DNA of 64,000 nt from Monosiga brevicollis MX1 (lineage: Eukaryota; Opisthokonta; Choanoflagellata; Craspedida; Salpingoecidae): the NCBI RefSeq assembly GCF_000002865.3, contig NW_001865044.1:985317-1049316 (forward strand). The letters are read 5' to 3'. The notes below the pieces were generated by a model. That model saw only the letters and a list, made by a program, of their open reading frames with translations, ran no database searches and had not been told where the DNA came from. Positions 49,804-61,983 of this stretch are shown piece after piece. Within the stretch, counting starts at the first letter, position 1; every line of letters starts with the position of its first letter. Both the position numbers and the translations under genes were made by a program.

Positions 49804-50617
49804 AACCGAGGACAATAGAGTCAGCCACAGCTGCGACTCTTATGTCCTCTTTTCTTAGCTGCTGCTTCAACAGACCAGCTCATCGACCTTTTGCTCGCTG
49901 GTTGCGTTTCGAGTGTCATTGCTCCGAATTCATGTGCTATCGTATTTTTGTAGTCTGCGCTTGGCATATGGGAAGCATGCGATTGTCAATCAGCCAACGC
50001 GGTCAGGGCAATGTATCGAGGATGAGGATTACAACCCTTCAGGCTTGGGTGGTCATCAGAGCCAAAGAGCGATACTGTAAGAGACTTCGAGGGAGACAGA
50101 GACAGAGACAGAGACAGAGACAGAGACAGAGACAGAGGGAGAGGGAGCCAGAGGCAGAGGCAGAGGCAGGGGAGAGAGAGAGAGAAAAGAGAAAGACATC
50201 AATCAGTAGCAAAGTGTTTGAGAGAAATCGAAAGACACACAACAAACATCAGATGAATGAAAAAAAAAAAAAAAAAGAAAAATCAAAAAAGAACAAAAAA
50301 AAAAGAAAAAAAAATCGTTTGACATGATGGTTGCAGTGACGGTCTCACTTTCTCACTCACTCACTCACTCGCATTGGGGGAGGAGACGACGGCGGTGCCT
50401 TGATGCCGCATCTGGGATCCGGAACAAGAAGCATTGGTGACGGTTGAAGCTTGCTTCAGCTGCATTGATTATATCAGAGGGGATGGAACAGGGAGTGGGG
50501 CTTGGTCGTGGGTAGGACTTGTTCGCTTCTTGATCTGCCAACTGCCGCCACTGGGCTCAGGCAGCGTCAAAGGATAGCTCGATTGAGGCGTCCCAGGCGG
50601 GGGCAAACGCGCGACCA
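49804..50617. other. Intergenic spacer with (CAGAGA)n
   Basis: It contains the hexamer array at 50093-50145, then AG-rich sequence, A-rich sequence (50260-50315) and CTCA repeats near 50348-50370. I see no gene. Confidence 0.5.
50093..50145. repeat. (ACAGAG)n hexamer array
   Basis: About nine copies of ACAGAG, the reverse complement of the class at 33538-33692. It is followed by degenerate GGCAGA units. Confidence 0.92.
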
Positions 50618-52559
50618 TGGCGGCAGCAGGAGAGCGCTTTTACCAGCAAATTGAGGCACTCAAGGCTCATGAGCCCTTCTCCCGGGTACAAGCAAGCTTT
50701 GCAGAGACTGGTCTTGGCTGCTCCGTCACCCCTAAACCTCACTGTTGGTATCCTCGTCTGGGTTGCTTCAGGAGTGGCATGCTGGCCTGATGCGAGCCCT
50801 GTCTGGTGTGCCTTGGTATAAGCCTCATGTACCCTTCACCAAAGACGAGTCCCTGCCAGATGAATTTTTCGACAGTGATTTGTCTGCCAATGATGGCGAA
50901 GCAAAGCAGGGCTCGGTTTCTCTTGCGGAATCAGCAAACTCGAATCCGAGTCACCCGGAACCACATCGCGAATCCGCTGCCGTGCTTCAAGGTCCGTTCC
51001 CTACAAGCCAGCATCGCATCCTCTCATAGGTGCTTGAGCTGGCTGAATGGGATTTTGCGAAAAACGCAAAACCAATTGGCTGAGTGAGAGAGCGAGAGCG
51101 CGAGTCAGCGCTCATGTGTGTGTGTGTGAGAGGAGGGACCACCTGAGAGAAACGCAAGGAGATTCAGGGACCATGCTTAGCAATACAGCTGGAGGACGCG
51201 TCTGATGACGCACTCGTTTGCCCACGCTAAGCAGGAGCAGGAGATGTAGTGCAGTGTCAATCGTGTGATGGACTTATCCCTCAGGCAATGCTGTGCATGC
51301 CTTGTACCGTTAATCGACGAGTGCGTTCCTTTGGCTTCGCGGTGTGGGCGGCAAGTCAAATTCGCGCTCAGGCTCACTCACAGTGCTTTGTCCGATGCTG
51401 GAGCAGACTCTTCGTGACTATGCCCGGCCAGTGTGGCGACACGAGTTGTCACCCAAACCGATCTTCCGGTCTGTTGACCAGGAGGCCGGGGATATTCACC
51501 AGGCTTTGAAGTGTGCTCTTTACCGATCATCATCATGTGCTCATGCGTGGATATCCATCATTAGATTCAAGTTTGAGCTGCTCTCTCGAATTCTAGCGCT
51601 CGAGCGCCAAATGAATGGACCACGACCACGGAAAGGTGGCGAGCCCAAAGGAAAGCGGGCTCGGCCCGAGCCCCAGGCTGGTAGGAGTTTGCTGTCTTGA
51701 ATCGACATTGTTAATGCAAATTCGCTGCTCGTGCCCGACAAACGATTGCCCGGTCCTGGCGCCGGGGGGGGGGGGTTTCCATCGCCATTTGAAATGTTTA
51801 TTCGTTCTTTCTTTCCTTGAGCCCGCCTATTGCTCCTACTCACATCCCTAATTCTTGTCCTTTTGGATGTGTTGAATTTCATTCCTTTCCACCGCTTGAA
51901 CAGAGCCTGCTGAGCTGAAGGAGGAGTCTGGTCTCGATGATGATGCAACAGATGGGGATACGGCAGGCTGTCACTCCGCTTCGGCATCTCGTCGACCCTC
52001 GTACGTTACCTTTCCCTGATAGCTCCATTGCAACAGTCGTTGTCGCATGCACTTTGAAATAACTTTGGCTTCATGCTTTTGCGCGATGGCAACCCTGGTC
52101 GTGGACGGCGGTTGGCTTGTGTGCAGCGCCTCAGCGTCAATTTCTTCGGGCGGCGGGCCCAAGACACCATGCATGCAGACTGCGACGCAGGGAGAGCCAC
52201 CATCGGAGGGCGGTACTCCCGTACCTCGCGTCCAAAAGTTATCGGAGCCCGTCACCCCTGGCGCACCTTCGAACGAGATCTCAGCCGATGGGCCCCAGGA
52301 GGAGTCGGATAATGATTCCGAGGAGCCACGCCGATCCCACCGCAAATCGAAAATGTCCCAGCGTGGACTCAAGGTGGGCCGCCATGCCTCATGCTTGGGC
52401 TGTGGCAAACTTTAAGGGGGGGAGGGGGCGCTACTCGCTTGTTTCCTGCAGCCTACGCAGTGCGCCGTGTGCCTCACACACTTTCGAATCTGTCTAACCT
52501 TAAAATAGGCGATGGAAACCAACCTCAACTTTAGTCGGCCGCCCTTTACCTACAAATAG
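50618..52559 (+). CDS. Unrecognised acidic, Ser/Pro-rich protein
   Basis: Not recognised. ATG 50618 opens MAAAGERFYQQIEALKAHEP; the exon ends at GTACAA. Exon 2 (near 50770) reads EWHAGLMRALSGVPWYKPHV, then PFTKDESLPDEFFDSDLSAN. A later exon (about 51395-51510) reads PMLEQTLRDYARPVWRHELS, then SVDQEAGDIHQALK. Next come FELLSRILALERQMNGPRP with a basic KGKRARPEP patch (near 51570), an acidic ELKEESGLDDDATDGD exon (near 51905), and a long disordered Ser/Pro exon (52133-52374) ending RRSHRKSKMSQRGLK. The short last exon AMETNLNFSRPPFTYK stops at 52557-52559. Exons between 51000 and 51395 are unresolved. Basic patches and acidic runs suggest a nuclear protein (inference). The joins at the ends are good; the middle is a sketch. 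Confidence 0.5.
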
Positions 52560-53355
52560 CTCTTAACTGGCGTCGCATCAAAACCCCCCCGGGACGATTG
52601 TACACGGCTAGCCGCTGCATAACATCGACACCATTTCTCATCAGCCGCCACAATCCAGTAACTTTGACGAGTTCAAAATGCTGACATTAAAGTGCTGCTG
52701 ACATTAACAATGTCCATTAATTGCGTAATCAATATCGGAGAGAGAGAGAGCGAGTTGTCATGGTATTATGGGGCGGAAGGCATGCATGTGCATTGGTGGC
52801 TCGATCTCGGCGTGCTCGGGGCTGTGGTCGGGATGAGACTCGTTGAGATCGTGAGCAAGCGGCTTGGTGAAGCGTGGTGGATGTGAAGCTGGTATCGCTG
52901 GCTGGGAAGCAGATGATTGTGACAAAGACTTGCAGGGGTGCAAGGGCACGAAATGGCATGCGCAGGGATTGGCATCTCATTCCCCCAGCGACACCGAGCG
53001 GCTACACGCGTCAGCGCTTGCACCACTACTGACGCTCAGCGTCCTAGGTCATGATGCGCAATGGACGCGCCAAACGCCACTCCTGTCGCGAGACGCTTTG
53101 CCTTCGGTGCTGCCCATTTCCCCCACCGCTGCCGTTTGCGTCAACCCTTAGTGGTTCTTCAGGCAGCACTCCGACCGGCACCGAGCCGTGCGGACGCCCT
53201 TTTGCCTATACACCGCTGCCCTCGCTGGTCTTGCCATTGCTGCTACCTCTGATTGTCTGCTCTTGACTTTTGGTCTGAATCCTGTACCACCGCCGCTTCC
53301 TTCCATCATTGGCAAACCTTTGAACGATCCCGTTGTTTGAATTGCAACCGCCACC
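52560..53355. other. Intergenic spacer
   Basis: No repeat longer than a short GAGAGA run (52738-52750), no convincing gene and no RNA gene seen. Confidence 0.45.
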
Positions 53356-54588
53356 ATGCGACTGCAAATGCTCTGCGTGCTGGTCAGCGTCACGGCTTGT
53401 CAGTTGGTCGCCAGTCAGTCCACGACGTCAACCGCCTGGCTGGCTAGCTCAACCACCGCGGCCTCCTTTGTCACGGCCACCCCGCCGTCAACAAGGATGC
53501 CTGCAGATTCCGACATCGTTGACTTCCCCATCGAAGCCTCGCTGGCGCCGACCAATGATGCTGCGCGTCGCCAGAGCGTTTGGCAAGACCGGCGCTTGTG
53601 GTTTGTGGCAGCCGGTGGTGGCTTTGTCATCATCGCCGCCACCATTGTGGCTGTGGGAATCACCCAGCAAGGTCGCAAACGCCGAAATTTGGCACTCGAC
53701 CTCGAGTGGTGTGATCCCGACAGCGTCCCTGACTCGCTGCTTCGTCCACCGTCTGGCGTGTCATCATCTCTTACAAGTGCGCCGCCTTCAACAATCGGGA
53801 CCAGCATCTCGACGACACCCTGTGCGTCTCCTGTTTGCTCCCATCGCCCCGCGCCTGGCCAACTCTCCCATGGCTGTGCTCACCTATCCCGTGTGCGCCT
53901 ACCAACGTTTTCGTTCGTGTGTGGTTGAATAGCCTTTGATGTTCTGTGGATGCTGGAAGCTCCGCGCGCGCGTCAGCACGGCGTGCCCGCGGTTGCCTTG
54001 TCCAAAGTTAAGCAACTGCGAAAGCTGAGCAATTATCGCCTCTCAGCCATGGACATGAGCAACTTTGATACCGATCATCTGGGCCAGGTTGGTGCTCCGT
54101 TGTTTTCTGCATATGACTTGTTCATCTTGAAGCAGCGTCATGCGCTTCTTCCCACGTTTTGTTTCACACGCGCTGGCGCATTTCATTGCCCGCAGATTCA
54201 TGCCTATGACGTTGTGCTCACGGAGGTGCTCGAAGAAGACGAGGAGAACGAGACAGGGGCAGAGGCAGATGGCGAGCTCATCTGCCCCGTCCCAGCTCCG
54301 CCTTCTCCTGCCCGAGATGGATGCCGATTGCCAAGCAATGGCCCTTCCTGCGACAGCAGTATTGATGATTGCGAGCTAACTTCCCTTCGGCTACCCATGC
54401 CTGATCCGCGCTCACCTGTCGAGCAGGCCGGGTCGCCGATCAATTTGCGCGCACCATCTTGTGCACCCTCAAATGCCAGCACAGCGGCAGCGTCACATGT
54501 TGCCCACGATTTGTTCAACGGGCGCAATGCTTCTGCTGCGTCCACGTGGGCCATGTCCAGAAGCACGGATGGCACGCAGACGTTATAG
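53356..54588 (+). CDS. Single-pass type I membrane protein, unrecognised
   Basis: ATG 53356 follows a favourable CCACC context and opens a signal peptide (MRLQMLCVLVSVTACQLVAS). A short Ser/Thr-rich ectodomain of about 55 residues follows. Then comes one transmembrane helix, LWFVAAGGGFVIIAATIVAV, with a GITQQGRKRR stop-transfer, and a cytoplasmic tail. A downstream exon after TTGAATAG (about 53932) reads FDVLWMLEAPRARQHGVPAV, then KLSNYRLSAMDMSNFDTDH. After a probable intron (GTTGGT at about 54088 to GCAG at 54195) comes IHAYDVVLTEVLEEDEENE and a Ser/Pro-rich tail ending at 54588. The ectodomain has no recognisable domain, so it may be a small mucin-like receptor or adaptor. The split between exons is inferred from splice signals and could instead be two genes. 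Confidence 0.55.
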
Positions 54589-54913
54589 CTGCAACGATGG
54601 TAGCTTGTTGCTCTTTGTTGACTGTGTACGCTACGCCCGTCGGTGTAGTGCGGCATTGTATGTTTTATCTTTCTCGTGAGTCGTGCATGGACCAGCGTTT
54701 GTAGCTGGACCGGGCATTGTACATAGAGCGTTAAACTTTTATTTTCTTTTCGGTCAGCATGCTGCTCTGCTCGTGACAGCAGCCGTTCAAAAATTTCAAA
54801 ACAACCTTGATTGACATGTGAGTCACCAGTCACAGATTGACTGAGCATCAAACAACGCACAAACGGGTCCAGGCCAATCTCGTCGAGTTTTGTTATTTTT
54901 TTTTTTTTCTTCT
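54589..54913. other. Convergent spacer
   Basis: It has a T-rich run near 54894-54908 and otherwise nothing seen. It probably carries the 3' ends of the membrane-protein gene and the aminotransferase gene. Confidence 0.45.
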
Positions 54914-55499
54914 TTACAAACGACGAATCGGGGGTTCCTTGAGGATCTTGAGGGCACGCTTGATGGCAGTGATGATCACGTCGGTGGAGGCGCAGGTATA
55001 GCACAAGCGGAACCAACCGCGTTCGGCATGGTCGAACACAAGACCTGGCTGTAGCATGACGCGCTGCTCCCGGAGCATGCGCACCCAGACCTCACGCTCA
55101 CGCTCCAGAGTCCACTCTTCCACTGGACGACCCTGGAGATAGCGGGCATTAAAATAGACAAACATGGCACCTTCGCCGCGCAACACGCGCGTAAAGCCCT
55201 CGCTCTCCAAAAAGGCTGCCACCTGCAAGAGCACGAGTTTCAGTCAGGGGAAGGCAAGCTGAACAATGCCGGCCTTTGAACAGTCAAGCCACGAGGGGCT
55301 TGGTTGCTTGTGCACACACACACCGTTTCATAGGCTTCGGCGATGCGGCGACGGTTCAGCTCCACATAATTCTCAACAAACGCCTTGTCTTGCAGCATAC
55401 GAGCAAACAACAGTTGGATATCTAAGCAATGTTTGAGCCTCAGGCTTGTGAGCTTACCAGGAACAGCTGGCAACAAAAACAACGCCCCCCCCACCCACA

Positions 55500-55566
<67 letters not shown>

Positions 55567-57249
55567 GGTATGGGAATCGCTGGTTTGGTCAATATCAGTC
55601 AACGCTTACCGGCTGGGACTGAAAAGAACATGCCGGTGCTGGCGAGCGCATTGCGGAGATCTGCATTGCAGCTGTGCAGTACCCCGATGCGAAGGCCATT
55701 CAGACCAAAATCTTTGGAGGCCCCCCACATGACATGAACAAGACGCTCCCAGCCTAGAGACCCATGCGAGGCAAACACAGCCGGGAAAAACGCCAAAGCG
55801 TGGTAACCAAATGAGGTCCACAACGCCTCAAGAACGGTGTGTGCAAGGGGGCTGCACCTTGCGAAACCCGACGAGCACGCTTACCATCAGGGGCTTGCAG
55901 ATCATTCAGGGCCACTTCATGAGCCGAAGCAAACTTGTCTGAGCCCGCCATGGTGGACATGGCGTAGATTTCGTCAGACACAAAGTGGAGTTGATGGTCG
56001 AGGCAAAAGCGGATGGCATCAGCCACAGTTTCACGAGGAAAGATGGTCCCTAAGTTATCGGTGAGCCACGTGAGGCGATGGTCTGTGGCTGCAGTCCAGC
56101 AAGAAGCGCGAGATAAAGGAGGCGGAGGAAAGGAGGGCACGATTACCAGTGGGATTGTTGGGGTTGGTAAAAATCAGCGCGCGCACTTGCTGGCCAGCAG
56201 CCTGGGCGGCATCATAGGCTGTCTGGATGGCCTCCACCGTCAATTGTGGCTCACCACCCTCGGGCATCTGTCAGTTGTCGCAGCCCACAGCGCGTGAGTC
56301 CTGCTTGCGGGTGCTTGGTGCGACATGCTGGGATTGGGCGTTGGCATGTTGAGTCACGCACCTCGACGGCCACCGGGGCGATAACGCAGCCGATGCGCTT
56401 GCATAGGTCTGAAGGTTGTCAGAGCGCGGGCAGATGAGCAACGGCGGACATCGAGTACCTGAAGCTGACTCGAGTCATACAACGTGGGCTTCAACCAACC
56501 AAGAGCAAAGGCGTGGTAGTAGGGTGCTGGCACTAGAACCACATCATTGGCATCGGCCAGGCAGGACACGACGCTTTCAATCAGAGGACCGCAACCGTTA
56601 CCCACGATAAACTCTTCAGCAGTCCTGTACAGGGGCGAGCCCAACACCAAGTGAATACAACAGGCAAATAAGCGCGCGTGCGCGTGTGTGCTCGAACCAA
56701 TCTGGGATGGGTGCTTGAAGAAAGCACATGGAGTCGTGGCGAGGGCGCTGCCACTAGACAGACCAACACGGATCAAGGTCACGTACGCGGGACGCTTCTG
56801 GCTGAGATAGAGGTAGCGGTTGAAATGGTCAGCGAGGGCAGACCGAAGTTCCTGAATACCCTCCATCTGATAGTAGCTAAAGAGGTCACGCGTGATGGGT
56901 TGGGCAGCACGAATCTACATCGTCAGGCGTCGAGAGCCAGATGATGAGAACTTCAAACGGGGCCGCAGGTCTCTGGCAGCGGCCCACCCCACGCGGGCCG
57001 GCGGGAAGCTGTGCAGGACCAGAGCCGGTCATGTGGGCTTGGTTTAAAGATGGGCGATTTTGCTGATGATACCTCTTGAAGCTTGGCTTCCATCTCGTCA
57101 TGGCAGAGGGTATTCTCGGCGACGGCCAAGTTGAGAACCTTATCCTCGGGACGCTTGACGGGGGCCATGGAGAGACGAATGCACTCCATCAAGGGGCCGA
57201 ACCATTCTGGGTTCTGCAGGTAGCTTTGGCCACGCGTACTCAAAGACAT
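54914..57249 (-). CDS. ACCS: ACC-synthase-like PLP aminotransferase
   Basis: Fold type I PLP enzyme of the 1-aminocyclopropane-1-carboxylate-synthase-like group; in animals its activity is not ACC formation. ATG 57249 gives MSLSTRGQSYLQNPEWFGPL and NLAVAENTL. Then SYYQMEGIQELRSALADHFN (near 56880), EEFIVGNGCGPLIESVVSCL (near 56600), NDVVLVPAPYYHAFALG, VRALIFTNPNNPTG (near 56170), LHFVSDEIYAMSTM (near 55960), WGASKDFGLNGLRIGVLHS with the PLP Lys (near 55715), DIQLLFARMLQDKAFVENY (near 55400), and a last exon GEGAMFVYFNARYL...RLCYT (near 55170) ending with TAA/TAG at 54914. The NPNNPTG, SDEIY and SKDFGLxGxRxG motifs are all intact. Alanine-rich N-terminal domains of some animal ACCS are absent. 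Confidence 0.9.
55501..55565. repeat. (CA)n plus poly-A in an ACCS intron
   Basis: On the coding strand this reads poly-T then (GT)n, between the SVPA and DIQLLFAR exons. Confidence 0.94.
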
Positions 57250-57601
57250 GATGAATGGGCAGGTGTATCAGGGGAAAAAGACGTGCTGGTCAGCAGAGCG
57301 TGGGCCTCGACTAGGGCTGCCGTTTCAGTGGTCTTTCGAGTATTTTGAGCAAGAATTGGACAACGCGTGAGCCAACGACGTTCAGGTCGGTCCCACGCAG
57401 CAGAAACAAAAACAAGAAAAACAACAACAACCAAGTGCATCTTCATGCAAGCTTGTAGCCCAGACGCAGCCCTGCTCCACCCCTCCCCGCCTGCAGGAAA
57501 GCCACTGCTGCCCGCATCCCCATCACCACCCCCCTTACCAACTTTAATAGTGAAGAAGAAGAGAGGAAAAATGTTTCACACACACACACACATCAGAAAT
57601 T

Positions 57602-57640
<39 letters not shown>

Positions 57641-57840
57641 GGTGGTGGTTTTGGTCGGCAATGCTTGTGGGAAGGGGGTTATTGTGAGAGGAGGGGTGTG
57701 TGTGATTCAAACTCCTTTTTGGGAACCGGGCCAGTGTTGAAGGTTGTGCCTTTGACACAGGAGGCTTTGAATAGGAATGGTGATTCGTATGGCTGGGTTT
57801 GATTTACATTGCTGTACTTATGAGAGGGCAATGCGTCGGG
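57250..57840. other. Spacer between ACCS and the TLC-type gene
   Basis: It contains (CA)n then (GT)n at 57579-57638 and a GTGG-rich patch after it. Both genes are on the minus strand, so this holds the ACCS promoter and the TLC 3' end. No gene seen. Confidence 0.5.
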
Positions 57841-58642
57841 TTATTGGGCTTTGGGGCGCTCGTTGGCAGAGCGCGCAATCGCTTTGAGGTACTTGGGCAG
57901 ATTGCGGACCCAATTGCTAAACCAATAGACGTGAAGGAGAAAGGTCAAGGAGGTGAAGAGGGCGGCATAGATGACGCTCGGTCGAGGCTGATGAATGTGA
58001 GTGAGAATGACGTAGGCGTGGTAGGCATGGTAGCAAATGCGAGTGAGGAAGAAGGTGGCACCAAAGAGCAAGTCCTGGCGCCACGGCAGATGAATGTTGC
58101 CCAGGCCCAACAGGAGGGTGGGGATCTCCTCGATAAAGGCGTAAAAGAGCGTGTTGTGGGAGTCGTGGTAGGTCAGGCCCAGGATGAGGGTGTTGAAGAG
58201 GATGTGGTGGGTCCAGCCGCTCAGCGGATCAATAAACTGCGGGTAGTCGATGGACCCGAGTACGAGGTCGAGGCTAAAGTTGACAAAGACGTAGGTCAGG
58301 ATGAAGCGTGACAGGCGGTGGCTGCTGAAAAACTCGTCACTATCGTAGCCCTGCACCAGGCCGTTGATGGTCTCGCCCGTGGCGGCCACGGCTGTGATGA
58401 TCGCCGTGACGGTGGACAGCGTCCATCCCAGCGCACGCGGGTTGGTCTGCAAGGCCCAGCGATCCATACATCAGGCGTTGCACACGTGTCACTCCTAGGT
58501 CAGCATCAGCAAAAGCGAGGTGGCGCCGAGCGCACACACGTACCCGCAGCCAAAAATGTCGTGCTATCGCGTAGACAGTCAACAAAAAGCCGGCGCTGAC
58601 CAGCACATCCTGCTGGATCTCGTCCCAGCGCACCTCAGGCAT
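57841..58642 (-). CDS. TLC-domain-type multi-pass membrane protein
   Basis: Two exons. ATG 58642 gives MPEVRWDEIQQDVLVSAGFL with the first membrane segment and ends FWLR; exon 2 (about 58463-57841) opens TNPRALGWTLSTVTAIITAV and stops with TAA at 57843. Five to seven hydrophobic segments are visible. TLC-like blocks are WTHHILFNTLILGLTYH (paired His), FYAFIEEIPTLLLGLGNI, ATFFLTRICYHAYHAYVILT and FLLHVYWFSNWV. This order (HH, EIPTLLL, FFxxRI, HVYW) resembles TLCD-type proteins rather than ceramide synthases, which also carry a Lag1p motif. These act in ER or plasma-membrane lipid composition. About 240 residues in length. The specific substrate is unknown. Confidence 0.78.
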
Positions 58643-59528
58643 GGCTACACAATGTCATGTATTCCAATAAGCCCACGCCCGCGAGCATCACCTACTCCCA
58701 AGCAGGTTCCCCGCACCTGTTGAATCTGTACCAAAAGATCGTCTTGCCTGAGACAGGACGCCAACAAAAGCAGCCGCCCACAACAAAAGCAGCCGCCCAC
58801 AGTCGGCTGTCAAAATGCAACGGTACGTCGCAAGAGGTGACGCGCTCCTTCCGCCGGACAGCCGCCTCCGTCACCGTCACCGGCCCGCCGAATTGCACAA
58901 GTCAAACGCGTTATCGAACACAGTGAGGAATATCAAAATAATACGGCACACGAAGCCAGTGAGATAACGTGACAAGACTCGATGAGAGGCTTGTTCTTAG
59001 GCCTGTATGGACTGACCCTTGCCGGGTTGATCCTGTTCCGATTGACTGTTCTACTGTTGAAAAGACCTGTTTGCCATCTCTCCCACTGTTTCCGTCTCTC
59101 TCTCTCTCAAATCGTGAAAAAAAAGAAAAAAAAACGGAAAAACGAGACTCACAAGTCAAAAAACGGCAGCCGCTGATTGCGATCCCGATCACTGGAGTGC
59201 ATCCAGGACAGAGCAACAAACAGGGGACAAGATCGTCGGCTCGTGGGTCATCTCCTTCTTGATCAAGGTAAGAGGCATTCGGGTGGAAGGGGTTTTGGTG
59301 TTCATCGTCTTGGTCAGTGGTCTCCCATCAAAAGGGATCGGCTGGGCATGCCAGTGCCTCACAATGTGGCGGCGCCTTGTGCATGGTGACGCACTTGCGA
59401 CTTGGTTGAGAAAGCCCAGCGGTTCGGCTTGCGCCTCCTCTTTTGAATCACTCACGGCTGTGTTGTCTCGGAAAGAAGTGAGGTGTTGACAGAGCCTGCA
59501 AACCCAGCTCTTCCTCGAGCCCTTCACC
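58643..59528. promoter_or_regulatory. Divergent spacer, TLC gene to DCTN2
   Basis: It contains a CT run at 59095-59108 and an A-rich patch at 59117-59140. No coding exon is convincing. It is head-to-head, so promoters for both genes are inferred. It may also hold a DCTN2 5' UTR intron. Confidence 0.4.
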
Positions 59529-61983
59529 ATGGCTCTCTTTGGCAGCGTGCAGGTCTGATGCCGCCGCCAACTGTAGTTTACGCTCCTTTGTCTCGCCTTT
59601 TCCAAGCGAAATGCTTGTCTCGATTATGACCGTAAATCTGCTGCTGACCCTCCATTAGGAGCCGGAAATCTACGAGACGCAAGATGAGACACTGAGCGAG
59701 GGTCTTGTGACGGTCAGGACCGCGCCAGTTGCACCCCTGGTCCCAAATAGCCTGAAGCAAACAATTCTAGTCAAATGAAGCTTCTCATCCCTTGGTCTTT
59801 GTTCGTTGCCTTCTCTTAGGATTCACGCCCAAACGTCGCGGCCTTTCCTTCCGAGGACATTGCAGAGGACAGCTTTGATCCCCAAGCCTCGGCCCAACGG
59901 TATGTGTGGCGGATGGGTGTTCATGTTGTTAATTTCAGTTTAGAGAGGCCTGGCAATTTGATTCTGAGCACCGCTCTCCACCTTCTGTCCATGGACGCTT
60001 AGCTTCCGCGATGCTTCGAGCTTGGACGCGACAGGCGTTGGTATGTCATGTCATCTCGCGAAAGGCTCGCGTCCCTCAGTGCATCACTGGCGCACAATGC
60101 GCGGGGCTCATGGGTTGTAATGCTTGGTTGTCTGCGGCCATTGATGCTATAGATTTCTCCGACAAGCTTGGCCTTCGGCCTGATGGCTACCGCACACTCC
60201 AGCTTGTGCGTATCCTGCTAATTGCGTCCTGCAGGCCCACAGGCCCGGCACCGCCCCGCTCACTCGCCTGCGTCCCATATTAGGCTGAGGCTGAAGCCAC
60301 CGACGAAAGCCTAGAGGAGAAATATACACGCTTGCGCCTCGAAGTCTCTGTGAGTCTGAGCGTTCTCATCTGAACGTCACTGCTCACACCCTGGCGTTGT
60401 GTTGGCCTCATCGACTCGTCTCCTACCCCCAGCAATTTCTGTCCGAGGTAGAGGCTGCCAAGGCGGCTGTTGACACGGACGAGCACAGTCAAGAAGAGGC
60501 AGCAACTGCCATCAAAATTGCCGCTCAGGTAAAGTCGTCATATTATCATCCCTCCTTCCTCTTGTACCGCACCTGCCACTCGTCCAGTGCACTGTCTGGC
60601 CTTTACTGATGACTCGACATTTCAATGTAGATTCAAAGCATGCAAGATCAACTGACACAAGTTCGCCTTGATGAACTGCTGGGCGGCAAAACAGCTCCTA
60701 TTGACAGCACGCCTTCTGCAGACAACGACGCCATCAAGTATGCTCACCAGCGTGCACTTTTTGAAACACTGCTGTGCCTCTCATCCAATTTGGTGATACA
60801 TGGCTGGTTCCTTAGGCGTTTGATGGCGGCTGTGGCCAAGACCAAGGCGCGAGCGGCCGAGGGTGCCGAGGGTGCCGAGGGCAAGGAGAAGGGCGTTACC
60901 TATGAACTCATTTACACGCCAGAACAGGCACGGTATCAGCAGCTGTCGCGGGCTGCCGAGCTGGAGAAACGTATTGCCGAGCTGGAGTCGCGCGTGGGCA
61001 CCACCAACCTTGACTCAATTAGTGCGTCCTCTAGCCCTACAGCGTTGCATTTGTGACAGCCTTGGCCCTGCAACGTCTTTCATGACGCCATGCATCTTCT
61101 CTGCTCGGTCTGGTCTGGCCTCGCTCTAGGTCGATTTTTGTCTGTGAGCGACAGCAGCGTCTCAGAGGCCGTTTCTCAGCTCGCCGTGCGAGTGGATGCC
61201 CTCAACGAAAATTCTCTTGCAGACCTTGAGGGCAAGATGAAGAACGTGCGCGAGAGCTTGGCCAAGGTTTGTTGTATTCCTTGAGATCCCGCTCCGCTCT
61301 CATTTAGGGTCGCTGCAGTTGGCTGCAAAGCGCCGCACGAGGTAGCCCTGCTCATGAGGCCGCGTTGATATCTGCTGGGGGCATTTGGTTTAGATTCAAG
61401 AAGCCGCGCAGAGTGCTTCAAGTGTCTTGGCCGCAGAGGACTTGGAAAAGGTGAAGCATTGTTTTTTGCGCAATGCAGCGTTGGCCCTCCGACCTGCATG
61501 GCATGTCAGCTCACGCTGTGGTTTGTCAGATCCGTGAATTGCACCAGGTAGCCAATCGCTGGGATGCAACGGCCGCGGCCGTACCAGCTATCGTCGAGAG
61601 GCTCAAGGATCTGCGTGCGCTGCACGAGGAGGTGGGTGGTGCAGATGGCGCCATCAACACGCTTTGCCACCAGTACGCTCACGCGCTTACGCATACACAG
61701 GCCGCCAACTTTGCAGCCACCTTGACACACATGCGGGCCACACAAGACCAGGTCAAGGAGCAGCTTTCGACGCAGGACGTGACGCTGAAGACGGTACGCA
61801 GGGTGTCCTCGTGTACCTGGCGCTTGGTTTCGCCTCTTTTCCACGTGCTGAATGTTGTGCTCTCGACTGCTTCTTCATGCCTGCGCGCAGCTCGAGCAAA
61901 GCTTGGAGAAGAATGCGCAGACCATCGAGACAAACTTTTCCAGCCTTCAGCAGCGCGTGGAGGCTTTGATGAAAAAAATGTAG
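59529..61983 (+). CDS. DCTN2: Dynamitin, dynactin subunit 2 (p50)
   Basis: DCTN2 is the coiled-coil shoulder subunit of dynactin, which links dynein to cargo. About 13 short exons. ATG 59529 gives MALFGSVQ, then EPEIYETQDETLSE (near 59659), AFPSEDIAEDSFDPQASAQR (near 59843), FRDASSLDATGV, DFSDKLGLRPDGYRTLQL (near 60152), EEKYTRLRLEVS, FLSEVEAAKAAVDTDE (near 60433), QLTQVRLDELLGG (near 60655), and EKGVTYELIYTPEQARYQQ with LEKRIAELESRVG (60890-61000). After that come SVSDSSVSEAVSQLAVRVDA (near 61140), IRELHQVANRWDATAAAVPA (near 61530) and a last exon ending VEALMKKM with TAG at 61981. The YETxD N-terminal block, the YELxxxPE block and the closing coiled coil match dynamitin. Exon phase is consistent throughout. 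Confidence 0.93.

Noticed and set aside
59020-59045. GGGTTGATCCTG, resembling the 5' start of 18S rRNA
   Set aside because: Similarity covers about 12 bases only and no rRNA sequence follows.
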